A stretch of DNA of 23,877 bases from Bacteroidetes bacterium UBA1860 (GTDB lineage: Bacteria; Bacteroidota; Rhodothermia; Balneolales; Balneolaceae), in the NCBI GenBank assembly GCA_002338335.1, contig DDIC01000068.1:43528-67404 (forward strand). The letters run 5' to 3'. Every line of letters starts with the position of its first letter. Position 1 is the first letter of the stretch. A program made the position numbers and the translations under genes. Positions 1 to 7,719 of the stretch are shown here, one piece after another. The notes under the pieces were generated by a model. That model had not been told where the DNA came from. It did no database searches and saw only the letters and a list, made by a program, of their open reading frames with translations.

Positions 1-222
1 AGTGCGGCGGGGCTAGATATACTCCATCTAGCCACCAATTGCTCACCGATCGTACGAACCGCTGGTTAATGGCCAACGCTTTTGCAACTTTTCCCACTAT
101 GTCTATCGATCTATTAATAGCTCCAGATCAAACTCCAACTCCTACTGCTTTTTTCAGAATCGGTTTGGTCTGCGATTTGATATGTTGGAGGTTATGAATG
201 GTCTTTTGGTCTTGGTCTAAAC
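1..222. other. Non-coding stretch downstream of zapA with inverted repeats
   Basis: No convincing coding region is seen on either strand between the window edge and the zapA stop codon. Read on the minus strand, downstream of zapA, it holds several potential stems: a perfect 7-bp stem (arms 184-190 and 133-139) enclosing a 5-bp stem (173-177 with 158-162) and a short CTG/CAG hairpin, and near the window edge a perfect 8-bp hairpin at 11-33. Palindromes such as TCGTACGA are also present. No T-tract follows the hairpins, so a classic terminator is not supported. In proteobacteria the 6S RNA gene ssrS follows zapA, so a small RNA here is conceivable, but I could not draw the single long irregular hairpin with a central bubble that 6S RNA needs. 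It may equally be the leader of a gene beyond the window. Confidence 0.4.
11..33. other. Perfect 8-bp stem hairpin
   Basis: GGCTAGAT and ATCTAGCC form a perfect 8-bp inverted repeat around a 7-nt loop. Neither strand has a T-run after it, so it does not look like an intrinsic terminator. It could be part of an RNA leader, an operator or a weak transcription end; the sequence alone does not decide. Confidence 0.45.
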
Positions 223-654
223 CTAAAATGGAGCCGAAGTACCGCTAGCACCTGTCTGATGAGCGTCCACGAGCTGTTCTAACCGCTTGGTCAACGAGCT
301 AATCACCTCATCTTGAATTTCATGCTCAGCGCGCCCAGATGCACCCCCTTGGGCCGCTGCCGTTTCAAGTGCTTCCTGAGATTCCTTTTTGAGACTTTCC
401 AGCTCTTGTCGGAGTGTCCGCACCTCAGTTTGAAGCGCTTCTGTTTTGCGTTGCTCCCCGAATAAGGTTTCCGCAATTCGCATCGCCCCTAAGATGAGGA
501 CCAAGCTTTCGGGTTGATTTTTGGCAGCTTCGGTAAACTCGGATAGTGTTTCATCCACAAATTGCCCCACACGTTGAATGGATTTAACTTCATGATCGGC
601 AACTTTCAGGGGCAGGGTATGGCCCAAGACTTGGATTTTAACGGTCGTGCTCAC
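223..654 (-). CDS. zapA: Cell division protein ZapA
   Basis: ZapA binds FtsZ in the cytoplasm and promotes bundling of the protofilaments that form the Z-ring. The first ~60 residues fit the ZapA globular domain: a short beta-hairpin (VKIQVLGHTLPLKV), then the helix with the VGQFVDETLSEF pattern and a second helix with LILGAMRIAETLF. Residues ~65-135 form a charged coiled coil (repeated E/L/K heptads), expected for the ZapA dimer/tetramer stalk. At 143 aa it is longer than the ~109-aa E. coli protein, mainly in the C-terminal coil. The start is GTG with a good Shine-Dalgarno (AAGAGGA, about 7 nt upstream), and its GTGA overlaps the stop of the upstream small coiled-coil gene by 4 nt, implying translational coupling. 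It is the last gene of the thrS-to-zapA run. Confidence 0.88.
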   Translation of the reverse strand: MSTTVKIQVLGHTLPLKVADHEVKSIQRVGQFVDETLSEFTEAAKNQPESLVLILGAMRIAETLFGEQRKTEALQTEVRTLRQELESLKKESQEALETAAAQGGASGRAEHEIQDEVISSLTKRLEQLVDAHQTGASGTSAPF

Positions 655-896
655 GGCTGAATCCTCTTATCAATTTTAGCCATCAAGGCAGAGATGCTGT
701 GTTTGAGTTTCATTCGCTCGGTCTCACTAATCACATCAAAAATATCAGACTGACCTTTTTGCATCTCTTTTAACTTCGTCTTGAGCCGAGTATTCTCTTG
801 AACTAGCTCTCGATTTTTCGCTTTGAGGTCTCCAATGATCTGTTCAATTCCTTGGAGCGCAGCATCAAATCGTTCTTTTTCTGGCGATGGGTTCAC
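651..896 (-). CDS. Small coiled-coil protein between pheT and zapA
   Basis: An 81-residue, highly charged protein with no signal peptide or membrane segment. Residues ~12-50 are a clear heptad-rich coiled coil (for example LKAKNRELVQENTRLK), followed by a second helix with a conserved-looking FDVISETERMKLKH stretch and a basic end. It starts with GTG 16 nt after the pheT stop; no other in-frame start candidate exists before residue ~45 and no clear Shine-Dalgarno is seen, so its translation may depend on pheT. Its TGA overlaps the zapA GTG. The position and the coil suggest a cytoplasmic division-related protein, perhaps a ZapB-like partner of ZapA; this is inference from context and shape, not from a family match. 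It is almost certainly a real gene because it is coupled on one side and closely packed on the other. Confidence 0.75.
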   Translation of the reverse strand: MNPSPEKERFDAALQGIEQIIGDLKAKNRELVQENTRLKTKLKEMQKGQSDIFDVISETERMKLKHSISALMAKIDKRIQP

Positions 897-912
897 GAGC
901 GTGAGGTCAGAG

Positions 913-3414
913 TTAGGTTCTCAATTCCGCTGACGTCTTGTCTTTCAATGAGTTAAGAATCAGTTTAATCTCATCTTCCACCTCATTGAATGTCAACGTC
1001 TTGGTAGAATCCAAAAATGTACACCTAAAAGCAAGGCTTTTTGTGTTTTTTGCAATCTGATCTCCTTCGTACACATCAAAGCATTGCACATGATGGAGTC
1101 GGTCTGAACCCGTTTCTCGTATGATTTCCTCTAGAGTCCCTGCTGTAACATCAGAGGCAACTACCAACGCAAAATCATAGTCAATGGATGGGAACTTTGA
1201 CACCTCTGCAGTACGTGTTGGTACTGCATTGTTCCAGAACTCAAAACAAGTGTCAAGGTCTATTTCCACCATAAATGTGGGAGAATCAAGGTCGTAGGAA
1301 GAGCGCTCTTTGCGTCCGAGCTCGGTAAACGTGCCGATTACGTCACCTTGAGCATGAATCGTACTAACTAAGGGATTCGACGGATCCACCACGAACGTTA
1401 GCTCATGAACTTGAACAGACGAGCCAAGTGCCACATGCAATACGCTCAGCAAATCGCGTTTTAGATGATCAAATCGATAGGTTGAGCTCGATTGTGCCCA
1501 ATCTGCTACAGTAGCAGGACCCGTGACGCCTATCCAAAGATGCGTCCGCTCCTCGATTCCTTGGTGCCATGTACCTTTCCCTTTGCCCTCTTTATCAGTC
1601 CGGCGGTACACATGACCGATTTCGAAACAGCGAGCTGCATGCACTCCTCTATTGCGATTCCGCTGAAAGACGTTGAGTCCACCTATCGCAAGGGTAGGGC
1701 GAAGGGAAGTAGCCTCAGAAGAGACTGGGTTTAGCGTGTGAATTACCAACGCAGGGTCGATGGCACGCTGGGCGTCTTCTTTTGGAATCAGTGAGTTTGC
1801 TTGAATCTCTCTGTAGCCCAACCGCATACACGCTGAAGCACATGCAACGATGAAAGATTCCCTTTGCGGGATGGGTTGGGGAACAAACGCCTGCTGCACG
1901 CTGGGCTCAGGTAATCTGTTGTAGTCCCAAAGTCGACCCACCTCCTCAACGAGATCGATAGGGCGCGTCAAATCGGGACGGAACGAGGGTGGGTATACGC
2001 TCTCTGATTCTTCCACAACACATCCAAGTGATGTTAGCGTGTTAAATTGAACGTTATCCTCAATGGTGTGACCGAGGATTCGAGTCGTTAATGCAGTGTC
2101 AAACTCAATGGCCTGTGGCTCATATTCCTGAATCTCCGAAACATCCGCTACCTCCGTTGAAACATCTCCACCGGCCCACGCCTCAATCAACTCAATCACG
2201 CGATCTGCTGCCTCCATACACGCTAGAGGGTCTGCCCCCCGCTCAAATCGATAGGAGGCATCACTTTGTAACCCAAGTACCTTGGACGTTTTACGTATGG
2301 AAGAAGGGGCAAACATCGCACTTTCCAACAAAATATCTGTCGTTTGATCACTAACCTCGGATTCAAGTCCACCCATGACCCCAGCAATAGCCACGGGCTT
2401 ATCCTCATCACAAATGAACAGCGTACCTACCGGGCATGTTCGCTCTACATGATCTAGTGTGGTAAAGGATGTATCATGATCAAATCGTTGGACTCTGAGC
2501 GATCCAGAGGTGAAAGCTGCAGCATCAAACGCATGGGTTGGGTGGCCCATCTCATGAAGTACCCAGTTTGTCGCATCGACGACATTGTTCACACTCCGCA
2601 GTCCCAATGATTCCAGTCGTTGTCGTACAAATAATGGAGAAGGGGCGATGGTAACGTTGTGAACCCATCGTGCAACATATCGTGGACAAGCTGAATCCTT
2701 GAGCTCGATCGACACATGGTCTTTGTTGGATGATTGCACCGACCTTGGGCTCCATTGGTCCTGCGCGTCAACCTGCGCGTCATCCCCGCCGTGTGAAGAA
2801 AAGCTCCACACCGTCGACAAACCCAGCGCTGCACATAAATCCCGTGCCAATCCTCGGTGAGATGCTGCATCGGGTCGATTTGGCGTCAAGCTCACCTCAA
2901 TCAATGTGTCGCCCAATAGCCCACAAACCTCAGCAAATGGACGTCCTATATCGGATGCGGTCACCTCATTATTCAATACCATAATGCCATCATGATCCTC
3001 CCCCAAAGCGAGCTCATCCATCGCACAAAGCATCCCATTGGATTCAATCCCGCGTATTTTTGACACTTTAATCTTGAGCGGCTTCCCTTCTTTGTCGTAG
3101 ATGGGTAGTACAGATCCAGGTGTTGCGACTGGCACCAATTGCCCTGCTGCTACATTCGGCGCACCACATATGATGGACGTAATCTCTGTCTCAGAAATCC
3201 GTACAGAACACACTTTTAGACGATCTGCATCGGGGTGCTTTTGGGTTTCGAGAACCTCTCCGATGATGACTGAGTCGGGCAGAGTCGACGTAGTACGAAT
3301 CTCTTCGACCTCATGACCAATACGTGTGAGTGTGTCTGCAATGACCTCAACTTCAGGTAGGGAGGAGGCTTGATCTCCCAATAGCTCCTTGATCCAATTC
3401 AGAGAGACAATCAT
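913..3414 (-). CDS. pheT: Phenylalanine--tRNA ligase beta subunit
   Basis: Beta chain of the (alpha-beta)2 PheRS, which charges tRNA-Phe and edits mischarged tyrosine. At 833 aa it is a little longer than the usual ~790-800. Domains in order: N-terminal B1, then the OB-fold tRNA-binding module with VIIGEVLETQKHPDADRL (~residues 49-66) and ICGAPNV; the B3/B4 editing module with SLTPNRPD and the VVDATNWV and MGHPTHAFD motifs; B5; the catalytic-like core (SNSLIPKEDA-type and LNPVSSE motifs); and a C-terminal ferredoxin-fold anticodon-binding domain over the last ~95 residues (from KFPSIDYDFAL). The ATG overlaps the pheS TGA as ATGA and is preceded by a strong GGAGGGGG sequence inside the pheS end, so the two subunits are probably translated in a coupled way. 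Confidence 0.97.
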   Translation of the reverse strand: MIVSLNWIKELLGDQASSLPEVEVIADTLTRIGHEVEEIRTTSTLPDSVIIGEVLETQKHPDADRLKVCSVRISETEITSIICGAPNVAAGQLVPVATPGSVLPIYDKEGKPLKIKVSKIRGIESNGMLCAMDELALGEDHDGIMVLNNEVTASDIGRPFAEVCGLLGDTLIEVSLTPNRPDAASHRGLARDLCAALGLSTVWSFSSHGGDDAQVDAQDQWSPRSVQSSNKDHVSIELKDSACPRYVARWVHNVTIAPSPLFVRQRLESLGLRSVNNVVDATNWVLHEMGHPTHAFDAAAFTSGSLRVQRFDHDTSFTTLDHVERTCPVGTLFICDEDKPVAIAGVMGGLESEVSDQTTDILLESAMFAPSSIRKTSKVLGLQSDASYRFERGADPLACMEAADRVIELIEAWAGGDVSTEVADVSEIQEYEPQAIEFDTALTTRILGHTIEDNVQFNTLTSLGCVVEESESVYPPSFRPDLTRPIDLVEEVGRLWDYNRLPEPSVQQAFVPQPIPQRESFIVACASACMRLGYREIQANSLIPKEDAQRAIDPALVIHTLNPVSSEATSLRPTLAIGGLNVFQRNRNRGVHAARCFEIGHVYRRTDKEGKGKGTWHQGIEERTHLWIGVTGPATVADWAQSSSTYRFDHLKRDLLSVLHVALGSSVQVHELTFVVDPSNPLVSTIHAQGDVIGTFTELGRKERSSYDLDSPTFMVEIDLDTCFEFWNNAVPTRTAEVSKFPSIDYDFALVVASDVTAGTLEEIIRETGSDRLHHVQCFDVYEGDQIAKNTKSLAFRCTFLDSTKTLTFNEVEDEIKLILNSLKDKTSAELRT

Positions 3415-4436
3415 CGTCCCCCTCCGATATGCTCAAATTGAGAAAGCATACGTAGATCATTTTCGTATAGGGTACGAATGTCGCTAAATCCATACTTAAG
3501 CATGCATATGCGATCAATTCCCATGCCAAACGCAAATCCCGAGTAGACATCAGGGTCCACATTGACAGCGCGCAATACATTTGGATCGACCATCCCTGCC
3601 CCTAAAATCTCCATCCAATCAGCATCTGAGGAGGTGCGTACATCCATTTCAATACTTGGCTCTGTGAACGGGAAATAGGACGAGCGAACACGATACTCGA
3701 TGTGATCGCCATACATCATTTTGGCAAAGGTCACCAGAGTATGAATCAAATCAGCCATCGTAATAAAGGTGTCCACCACAAGTCCCTCTACTTGTGAGAA
3801 CTGGAAATACGACTTATAGGTCACTGCTTCATTACGAAACACACGACCTGGCATAATGGCGCGAATGGGTGGTTTTTGTTCCTTCATCAGACGAATCTGA
3901 ACAGGGGAGGTGTGTGTCCGCAATACAAGATCATCGGATCGGTCTTCCGCGCGGTCTCCTTTTCGCACAAAAAAGGTGTCCTGCATGTCACGAGCAGGGT
4001 GGTCTGCGGGAAAATTTAACGCTGTAAAATTGTGAAAATCATCCTCAATCTCAGGACCATCAGCGACGGTAAACCCCATCCGCATAAAGAGTTGGGTCAT
4101 TTCATGTCGAACCAACGTAAGTGGGTGCATAGAACCCAGTGCTGAAGGCTCGACCGGCAGGGTGACATCATCGGTCGCCGAGCGAATCGTCTCTTTTGCT
4201 TCCTCGAGACTCTCTTTGGCCTGGGCAAATTTTTGCTCAGCAAACACCTTGAGCACATTAAGTGGCTTGCCAACCTCTTTCTTCTCCGGTCCTGGTAAGG
4301 CCTTAAACTCCTCAAAAAGGCTCGAAAAGAGCCCGTTACGAGACAAATAGGTCAACCGAAACGACTCTAAAGCTTCCTCAGAGTCGAGTACATCATCTTC
4401 AATCTGTTGACGAGCGTCATCGACCTTTTGTTTCAT
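3411..4436 (-). CDS. pheS: Phenylalanine--tRNA ligase alpha subunit
   Basis: Catalytic alpha subunit of PheRS. At 341 aa it has the usual family length. The N-terminal ~85 residues form the long helical coiled arm that contacts tRNA. The class II core follows with motif 1 around HPLTLVRHEMTQLFMRMGF, the HTSPVQIRLM segment, motif 2 around PGRVFRNEAVTYKSYFQFSQVEG, and motif 3 with GFAFGMGIDRICMLKYG near the C-terminus (ending SDIRTLYENDLRMLSQF). The start ATG lies 55 nt after the rplT stop and is preceded by a hairpin at 4457-4476 and a weak AGG. The stop overlaps pheT by 4 nt. It is the sixth protein gene of the thrS-led cluster. Confidence 0.97.
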   Translation of the reverse strand: MKQKVDDARQQIEDDVLDSEEALESFRLTYLSRNGLFSSLFEEFKALPGPEKKEVGKPLNVLKVFAEQKFAQAKESLEEAKETIRSATDDVTLPVEPSALGSMHPLTLVRHEMTQLFMRMGFTVADGPEIEDDFHNFTALNFPADHPARDMQDTFFVRKGDRAEDRSDDLVLRTHTSPVQIRLMKEQKPPIRAIMPGRVFRNEAVTYKSYFQFSQVEGLVVDTFITMADLIHTLVTFAKMMYGDHIEYRVRSSYFPFTEPSIEMDVRTSSDADWMEILGAGMVDPNVLRAVNVDPDVYSGFAFGMGIDRICMLKYGFSDIRTLYENDLRMLSQFEHIGGGR

Positions 4437-4456
4437 AACCTATAATGGGAGTAAAG

Positions 4457-4476
4457 CCTCTGGCCGAAACCAGAGG
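4457..4476 (-). terminator. Hairpin between rplT and pheS (weak terminator or attenuator)
   Basis: CCTCTGG and CCAGAGG form a perfect 7-bp GC-rich stem with a 6-nt loop, about 15 nt after the rplT stop on the minus strand. The downstream sequence is CTTTACT rather than a clean U-run, so full termination is unlikely. It could reduce read-through into pheST or stabilise the 3' end of the ribosomal protein message. E. coli regulates pheST by attenuation at the equivalent place, but no phenylalanine-rich leader peptide is visible here. Confidence 0.4.
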
Positions 4477-4491
4477 TGAAAACGTCGATGT

Positions 4492-4845
4492 TTACTTGGC
4501 GACTTTTGCTGCCTTAAGTACCGCAGTGAATGCAGCCGCATCATGTACAGCAATATCTGCCAACATTTTGCGGTTAATCTCGATGTTCTGCTCTTTCAAA
4601 GCATGAATTAGCTTTCCGTAGGTGGTACCGTTTAGGCGAGCAGCTGCATTAATCCGTGCAATCCAAAGTCTACGAAACTCACGTTTCCGGACTCGACGGT
4701 CGCGGTAGGCATAGAGCCATCCCTTTTCGACCGCATTAATTGCGATGGTATACACATTTTTCCGCTTGCCCCAGTAACCTTTCGCTGCACTTAAAATCTT
4801 ACGGCGACGGCGACGGGAAGCCACTAAGTTGGATGAACGTGGCAT
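4492..4845 (-). CDS. rplT: 50S ribosomal protein L20
   Basis: Primary 23S rRNA-binding protein needed early in large-subunit assembly. It is 117 aa, the standard length. The basic N-terminal extension (MPRSSNLVASRRRRRKILSA), the KGYWGKRKNVYTIA segment and the RDRRVRKREFRRLWIARINAA helix are typical of L20, as is the C-terminal ADIAVHD. It lies 29 nt downstream of rpmI, the usual L35-L20 pairing. The ATG has no clear Shine-Dalgarno, so translation may be coupled to rpmI. L20 is an autorepressor of its operon in several bacteria; no operator is identifiable here. Confidence 0.98.
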   Translation of the reverse strand: MPRSSNLVASRRRRRKILSAAKGYWGKRKNVYTIAINAVEKGWLYAYRDRRVRKREFRRLWIARINAAARLNGTTYGKLIHALKEQNIEINRKMLADIAVHDAAAFTAVLKAAKVAK

Positions 4846-4874
4846 TTTGGATCGTGTTTAGTGGTTAAAATAGA

Positions 4875-5075
4875 TTAGAACTTGCCTGGCAACATGGTCT
4901 TCACGCGCGGTGCATCTGCGTCCGTGACAATCGCATCTTTGCCTAGGTTATTCTTACGCTTGGTTGTTTTCTTGGTCAAAATGTGGCGCTTATTGGCCTG
5001 CTTACGCTTAATTTTGCCACTTCCTGTGACTTGAAAGCGTTTCTTCGCGCTACTTTTTGTTTTCATCTTTGGCAT
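4875..5075 (-). CDS. rpmI: 50S ribosomal protein L35
   Basis: A small (66 aa), very basic large-subunit protein. MPKMKTKSSAKKRFQVTGSG followed by KIKRKQANKRHIL and a C-terminal VKTMLPG is the standard L35 pattern. A TAGGTG sequence about 8 nt before the ATG serves as ribosome binding site. It sits between infC (63-bp gap) and rplT (29-bp gap), the order conserved across bacteria. Confidence 0.98.
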   Translation of the reverse strand: MPKMKTKSSAKKRFQVTGSGKIKRKQANKRHILTKKTTKRKNNLGKDAIVTDADAPRVKTMLPGKF

Positions 5076-5138
5076 GACACACCTATCTAAAATTTATAAG
5101 CTTTAAAGATACAGAGCTTTCGGCCGAACTCCAATCGA

Positions 5139-5684
5139 TTATACCTTGTTTGGCGCCATAATCATGATCATCCGGCGTCCTTCCATGGCAGGTTGGGTTT
5201 CTACTTTGCCCACATCGCTCAAACTCTCGGCTAGTTTTGCCAGCAATTCTTCTCCATTCTCAGTGTACATCATATCTCGACCCCTGAATTGAACGGTTGC
5301 TTTGACCTTATCCCCACTAGAGAGGAAATCACGAGCATGTCGTGTTTTAAACTCTAGATCGTGGGCATCGGTGTGTGGTCGAAAGCGGAGCTCTTTCACA
5401 TTAATCACATGTTGTTTCTTCTTGGCCTCTTTTTCCTTTTTCTTTTTCTCGAAAAGAAACTTACCAAAGTCCATCACTTTCACGACCGGTGGGCTTGCAT
5501 CGGGTGAGATCTCAACCAAGTCAAGATTATACTGTTCAGCGACTTGCAGTGCTCGATCCAAATTGGTGAGCTCATGTGCATTGTCAGGTTTGATGAGCCT
5601 CACATTGCCCGCACGTATTTCATCGTTAATGCGTGGGCGATTTTCTTGCTTTTGCTGCCTTGGGGGTACTCGTCTTGCGATAAT
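5139..5684 (-). CDS. infC: Translation initiation factor IF-3 (non-canonical start codon)
   Basis: IF3 binds the 30S subunit, prevents premature 50S joining and checks the start codon-initiator tRNA pairing. The two-domain pattern is clear: an N-domain with RINDEIRAGNVRLI, a linker, and a C-domain with SPPVVKVMDFGKF (containing the invariant Tyr/Phe-Gly-Lys stretch), KELRFRP and FLSSGDKVKATVQFRGR. If the first GTG (5601-5603) were the start, the conserved RINDEIRA strand would be lost and only 154 aa would remain. The frame stays open back to the thrS stop and contains no ATG, GTG or TTG above that GTG. A GAGGT ribosome-binding sequence (5688-5692) lies just before ATT (5682-5684) and ATC (5679-5681). 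Starting there gives 180-181 aa, the same as E. coli IF3, which itself starts with AUU. I choose ATT; ATC one codon later is equally possible. Confidence 0.93.
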   Translation of the reverse strand: MIARRVPPRQQKQENRPRINDEIRAGNVRLIKPDNAHELTNLDRALQVAEQYNLDLVEISPDASPPVVKVMDFGKFLFEKKKKEKEAKKKQHVINVKELRFRPHTDAHDLEFKTRHARDFLSSGDKVKATVQFRGRDMMYTENGEELLAKLAESLSDVGKVETQPAMEGRRMIMIMAPNKV

Positions 5685-5692
5685 TCTACCTC
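5679..5692 (-). promoter_or_regulatory. infC ribosome binding site and ATT/ATC start
   Basis: On the minus strand GAGGT is followed by AGA and then ATT ATC. Distances from GAGG to ATT (4 nt) and to ATC (7 nt) both allow initiation. AUU/AUC starts on infC are the known basis of IF3 autoregulation, because IF3 rejects non-canonical start codons. The site lies within 22 nt of the thrS stop. Confidence 0.75.
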
Positions 5693-5699
5693 GAATCGA

Positions 5700-7637
5700 T
5701 TAGTTGGGTGTTGTGGGAAGGGCCTTGGTGGCAATTTCTTGGTGCAGTTGCTCTAAGGCTTCTGATTGAGAGATGACACCTTGGTCTCCATGCTTATGTT
5801 TACGAACAGACACGGTGGACTGTTCCACTTCTCGTTCACCTAAGATGAACATGTATGGCGTTTTGGATGTCTCTGCATCTCGAATCTTTGCGCCAATTTT
5901 TTCGGCTCTTGCATCCACCGTCACTCGCATACCTTTGGCTTGACACTCTTTCTGCAAGGTATACGCTGCATTTGCTTGAGCATCAGTAATCGGCAAAATC
6001 GCGAGTTGGGTTGGGGCAAGCCATAGTGGAAAATCACCAGCAAAATGTTCGATCAAGATACTCATAAAGCGCTCCATGGATCCAAAAGGAGCACGATGAA
6101 TAATCACGGGGCGATGTTTTTGATTATCGGATCCAACATAGGTCAAGTCAAACCGCTCTGGCATGACATAATCGACCTGAACCGTTCCAAGTTGCCAGCG
6201 CCGACCGATGGCATCCCGGATAATAAAATCGATTTTGGGGCCATAGAAGCTAGCCTCGCCTGGGGCAATGGTATAATTCAACCCCATATCATCGGCCACG
6301 GCCTGAATGTCAGCTTGGGCGCGATCCCAATACGCTTGTTCGCCACCATATTTCTTGTCGTTGTCATCACGATAGGAGAGACGAATATCAACAGGCATGT
6401 CAAACAAGGCAAACACTGTTTGTGTCAACTCTATGGTGTTGCGTATCTCCTCTTGGAGTTGGTCATGCGTGCAATAGATATGGGCATCATCTTGAGTAAA
6501 TCCACGCACACGCGACAATCCATTGAGTTCTCCCGATTGCTCGTATCGATAGACCGATCCAAACTCAGCGAGTCGTACGGGCAAGTCCCGATAGGAGCGC
6601 ATTTCTGAATCATAAATCCTATGATGATGCGGGCAGTTCATCGGTTTGAGCAAATACTGATCGTCATCGACATCAAGTGGAGCAAATTGCGAGTCTTTGT
6701 AATATGGATAGTGCCCGGAGGTTTCATAGAGCTTAATGCGCCCGATATGTGGTGTGATCACCTCTTGATAGCCACGTCGAATCTGCTCCTCACGAAGATA
6801 TTGTTCAAGCAAACGACGCATGGTTGTTCCATTGGGTAACCAGATAGGCAGGCCGCTCCCCACCATGGAATCCATCATGTAGATCCCGAGTTCACGCCCC
6901 AGTTTTTTGTGATCCCGTTTTTTGGCCTCTTCTACCTGCTCTAGATATTCCTCAAGCATGGAGGTTTTGGGGAAACTGATGCCATAAATCCGTGTGAGTT
7001 GCGCATTATCGGCATCCCCGCGCCAGTAGGCTCCTGCCAAAGTGGTTAATTTTACCGCTTTGACCAATGCACTCGACGGTACATGAGGCCCCCGACAAAG
7101 ATCTGTGAATTCACCCTGCGAGTAAAACGTAATGGACCCATCGTCAAGATCTTCAATAAGCTCCACCTTGTACTCATTCCCCAGAGACTTGTAATAGGAG
7201 AGGGCTTCTTCTTTAGAGACATCGCGTCGTTCAAACGTGGAACCTTTGCGCGCCATCTCTTTCATGGTCTTTTCGATTTCGGCGAGCTCATCGGGGCCAA
7301 TGGTTTCGTCACCAAAATCGATATCGTAGTAAAACCCTTGCTCAATCGCAGGGCCAATAGTGAACTTTGCCTCTGGGTAAAGCGTCTGAACGGCTTCGGC
7401 TAACAAATGAGCCGAGGAATGCCAAAAGGTCATTTTCCCATCGGCACTATCCCAGGTATTAATCGCAATCGAGCCGTTTGCCGGGATTTCGCGATGCAGA
7501 TCATACACCTCACCGTCAAGCGTAAAGCTGTAGGCATTACGTGCAAGTCCCTCGGAGATGTTTTTGGCGAATTCGAACCCAGTGGTACCAGGTGCAACAG
7601 ATCGAGAGGATCCGTCTGGAAGGGTTAGTTCAATCAT
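5700..7637 (-). CDS. thrS: Threonine--tRNA ligase
   Basis: Class II synthetase that charges tRNA-Thr and hydrolyses Ser-tRNA-Thr. It is 645 aa, the full family length. Domains: N-terminal TGS (residues 1-~62), editing domain with the HxxxH (His73, His77) and CxxxH (Cys181, His185) site, catalytic core with zinc ligands Cys335, His386 and His514, motif 2 around FGSVYRYEQSGELNGLSRV, and a C-terminal anticodon-binding domain from ~residue 540. All of these residues line up closely with the E. coli numbering (73, 77, 182, 186, 334, 385, 511). The ATG at 7635-7637 has no clear Shine-Dalgarno. It is the first protein gene of the cluster, 82 nt downstream of tRNA-Val; its stop lies 15 nt from the infC start. 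Confidence 0.98.
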   Translation of the reverse strand: MIELTLPDGSSRSVAPGTTGFEFAKNISEGLARNAYSFTLDGEVYDLHREIPANGSIAINTWDSADGKMTFWHSSAHLLAEAVQTLYPEAKFTIGPAIEQGFYYDIDFGDETIGPDELAEIEKTMKEMARKGSTFERRDVSKEEALSYYKSLGNEYKVELIEDLDDGSITFYSQGEFTDLCRGPHVPSSALVKAVKLTTLAGAYWRGDADNAQLTRIYGISFPKTSMLEEYLEQVEEAKKRDHKKLGRELGIYMMDSMVGSGLPIWLPNGTTMRRLLEQYLREEQIRRGYQEVITPHIGRIKLYETSGHYPYYKDSQFAPLDVDDDQYLLKPMNCPHHHRIYDSEMRSYRDLPVRLAEFGSVYRYEQSGELNGLSRVRGFTQDDAHIYCTHDQLQEEIRNTIELTQTVFALFDMPVDIRLSYRDDNDKKYGGEQAYWDRAQADIQAVADDMGLNYTIAPGEASFYGPKIDFIIRDAIGRRWQLGTVQVDYVMPERFDLTYVGSDNQKHRPVIIHRAPFGSMERFMSILIEHFAGDFPLWLAPTQLAILPITDAQANAAYTLQKECQAKGMRVTVDARAEKIGAKIRDAETSKTPYMFILGEREVEQSTVSVRKHKHGDQGVISQSEALEQLHQEIATKALPTTPN

Positions 7638-7657
7638 GAAAGCGTTGGAGCAAGAAT

Positions 7658-7688
7658 CAAATCTGTTTCAGCTAGGTGGTTCAGCAAT
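7658..7688 (-). promoter_or_regulatory. Candidate Bacteroidota-type promoter for thrS
   Basis: On the minus strand ATTG (7685-7688) is followed after exactly 19 nt by CAGATTTG (7658-7665). The Bacteroidota housekeeping sigma recognises TTTG, 19-21 nt, TAnnTTTG; this site matches 3 of 4 and 5 of 6 fixed bases. It would give a ~15-20 nt leader before thrS. Found by eye; transcription from the upstream tRNA gene is the alternative. Confidence 0.3.
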
Positions 7689-7719
7689 GCGTAAGGGTAT
7701 TCGTTGTTACCTTGGTATG

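Noticed and set aside
4441..4446. Perfect TATAAT on the plus strand
   Set aside because: No -35 box at a suitable distance and no plus-strand gene follows; it lies between rplT and pheS, both minus strand.
5100..5138. TTCGGCCGAA palindrome in the infC-rpmI gap as an L20 autoregulatory operator
   Set aside because: The stem is only a few base pairs, and no resemblance to the L20-binding 23S rRNA structure could be shown by eye.
6045..6608. 187-codon open frame antisense to thrS
   Set aside because: It lies wholly inside thrS on the opposite strand, its translation shows no family pattern, and thrS is intact; it is a shadow of the thrS reading frame.
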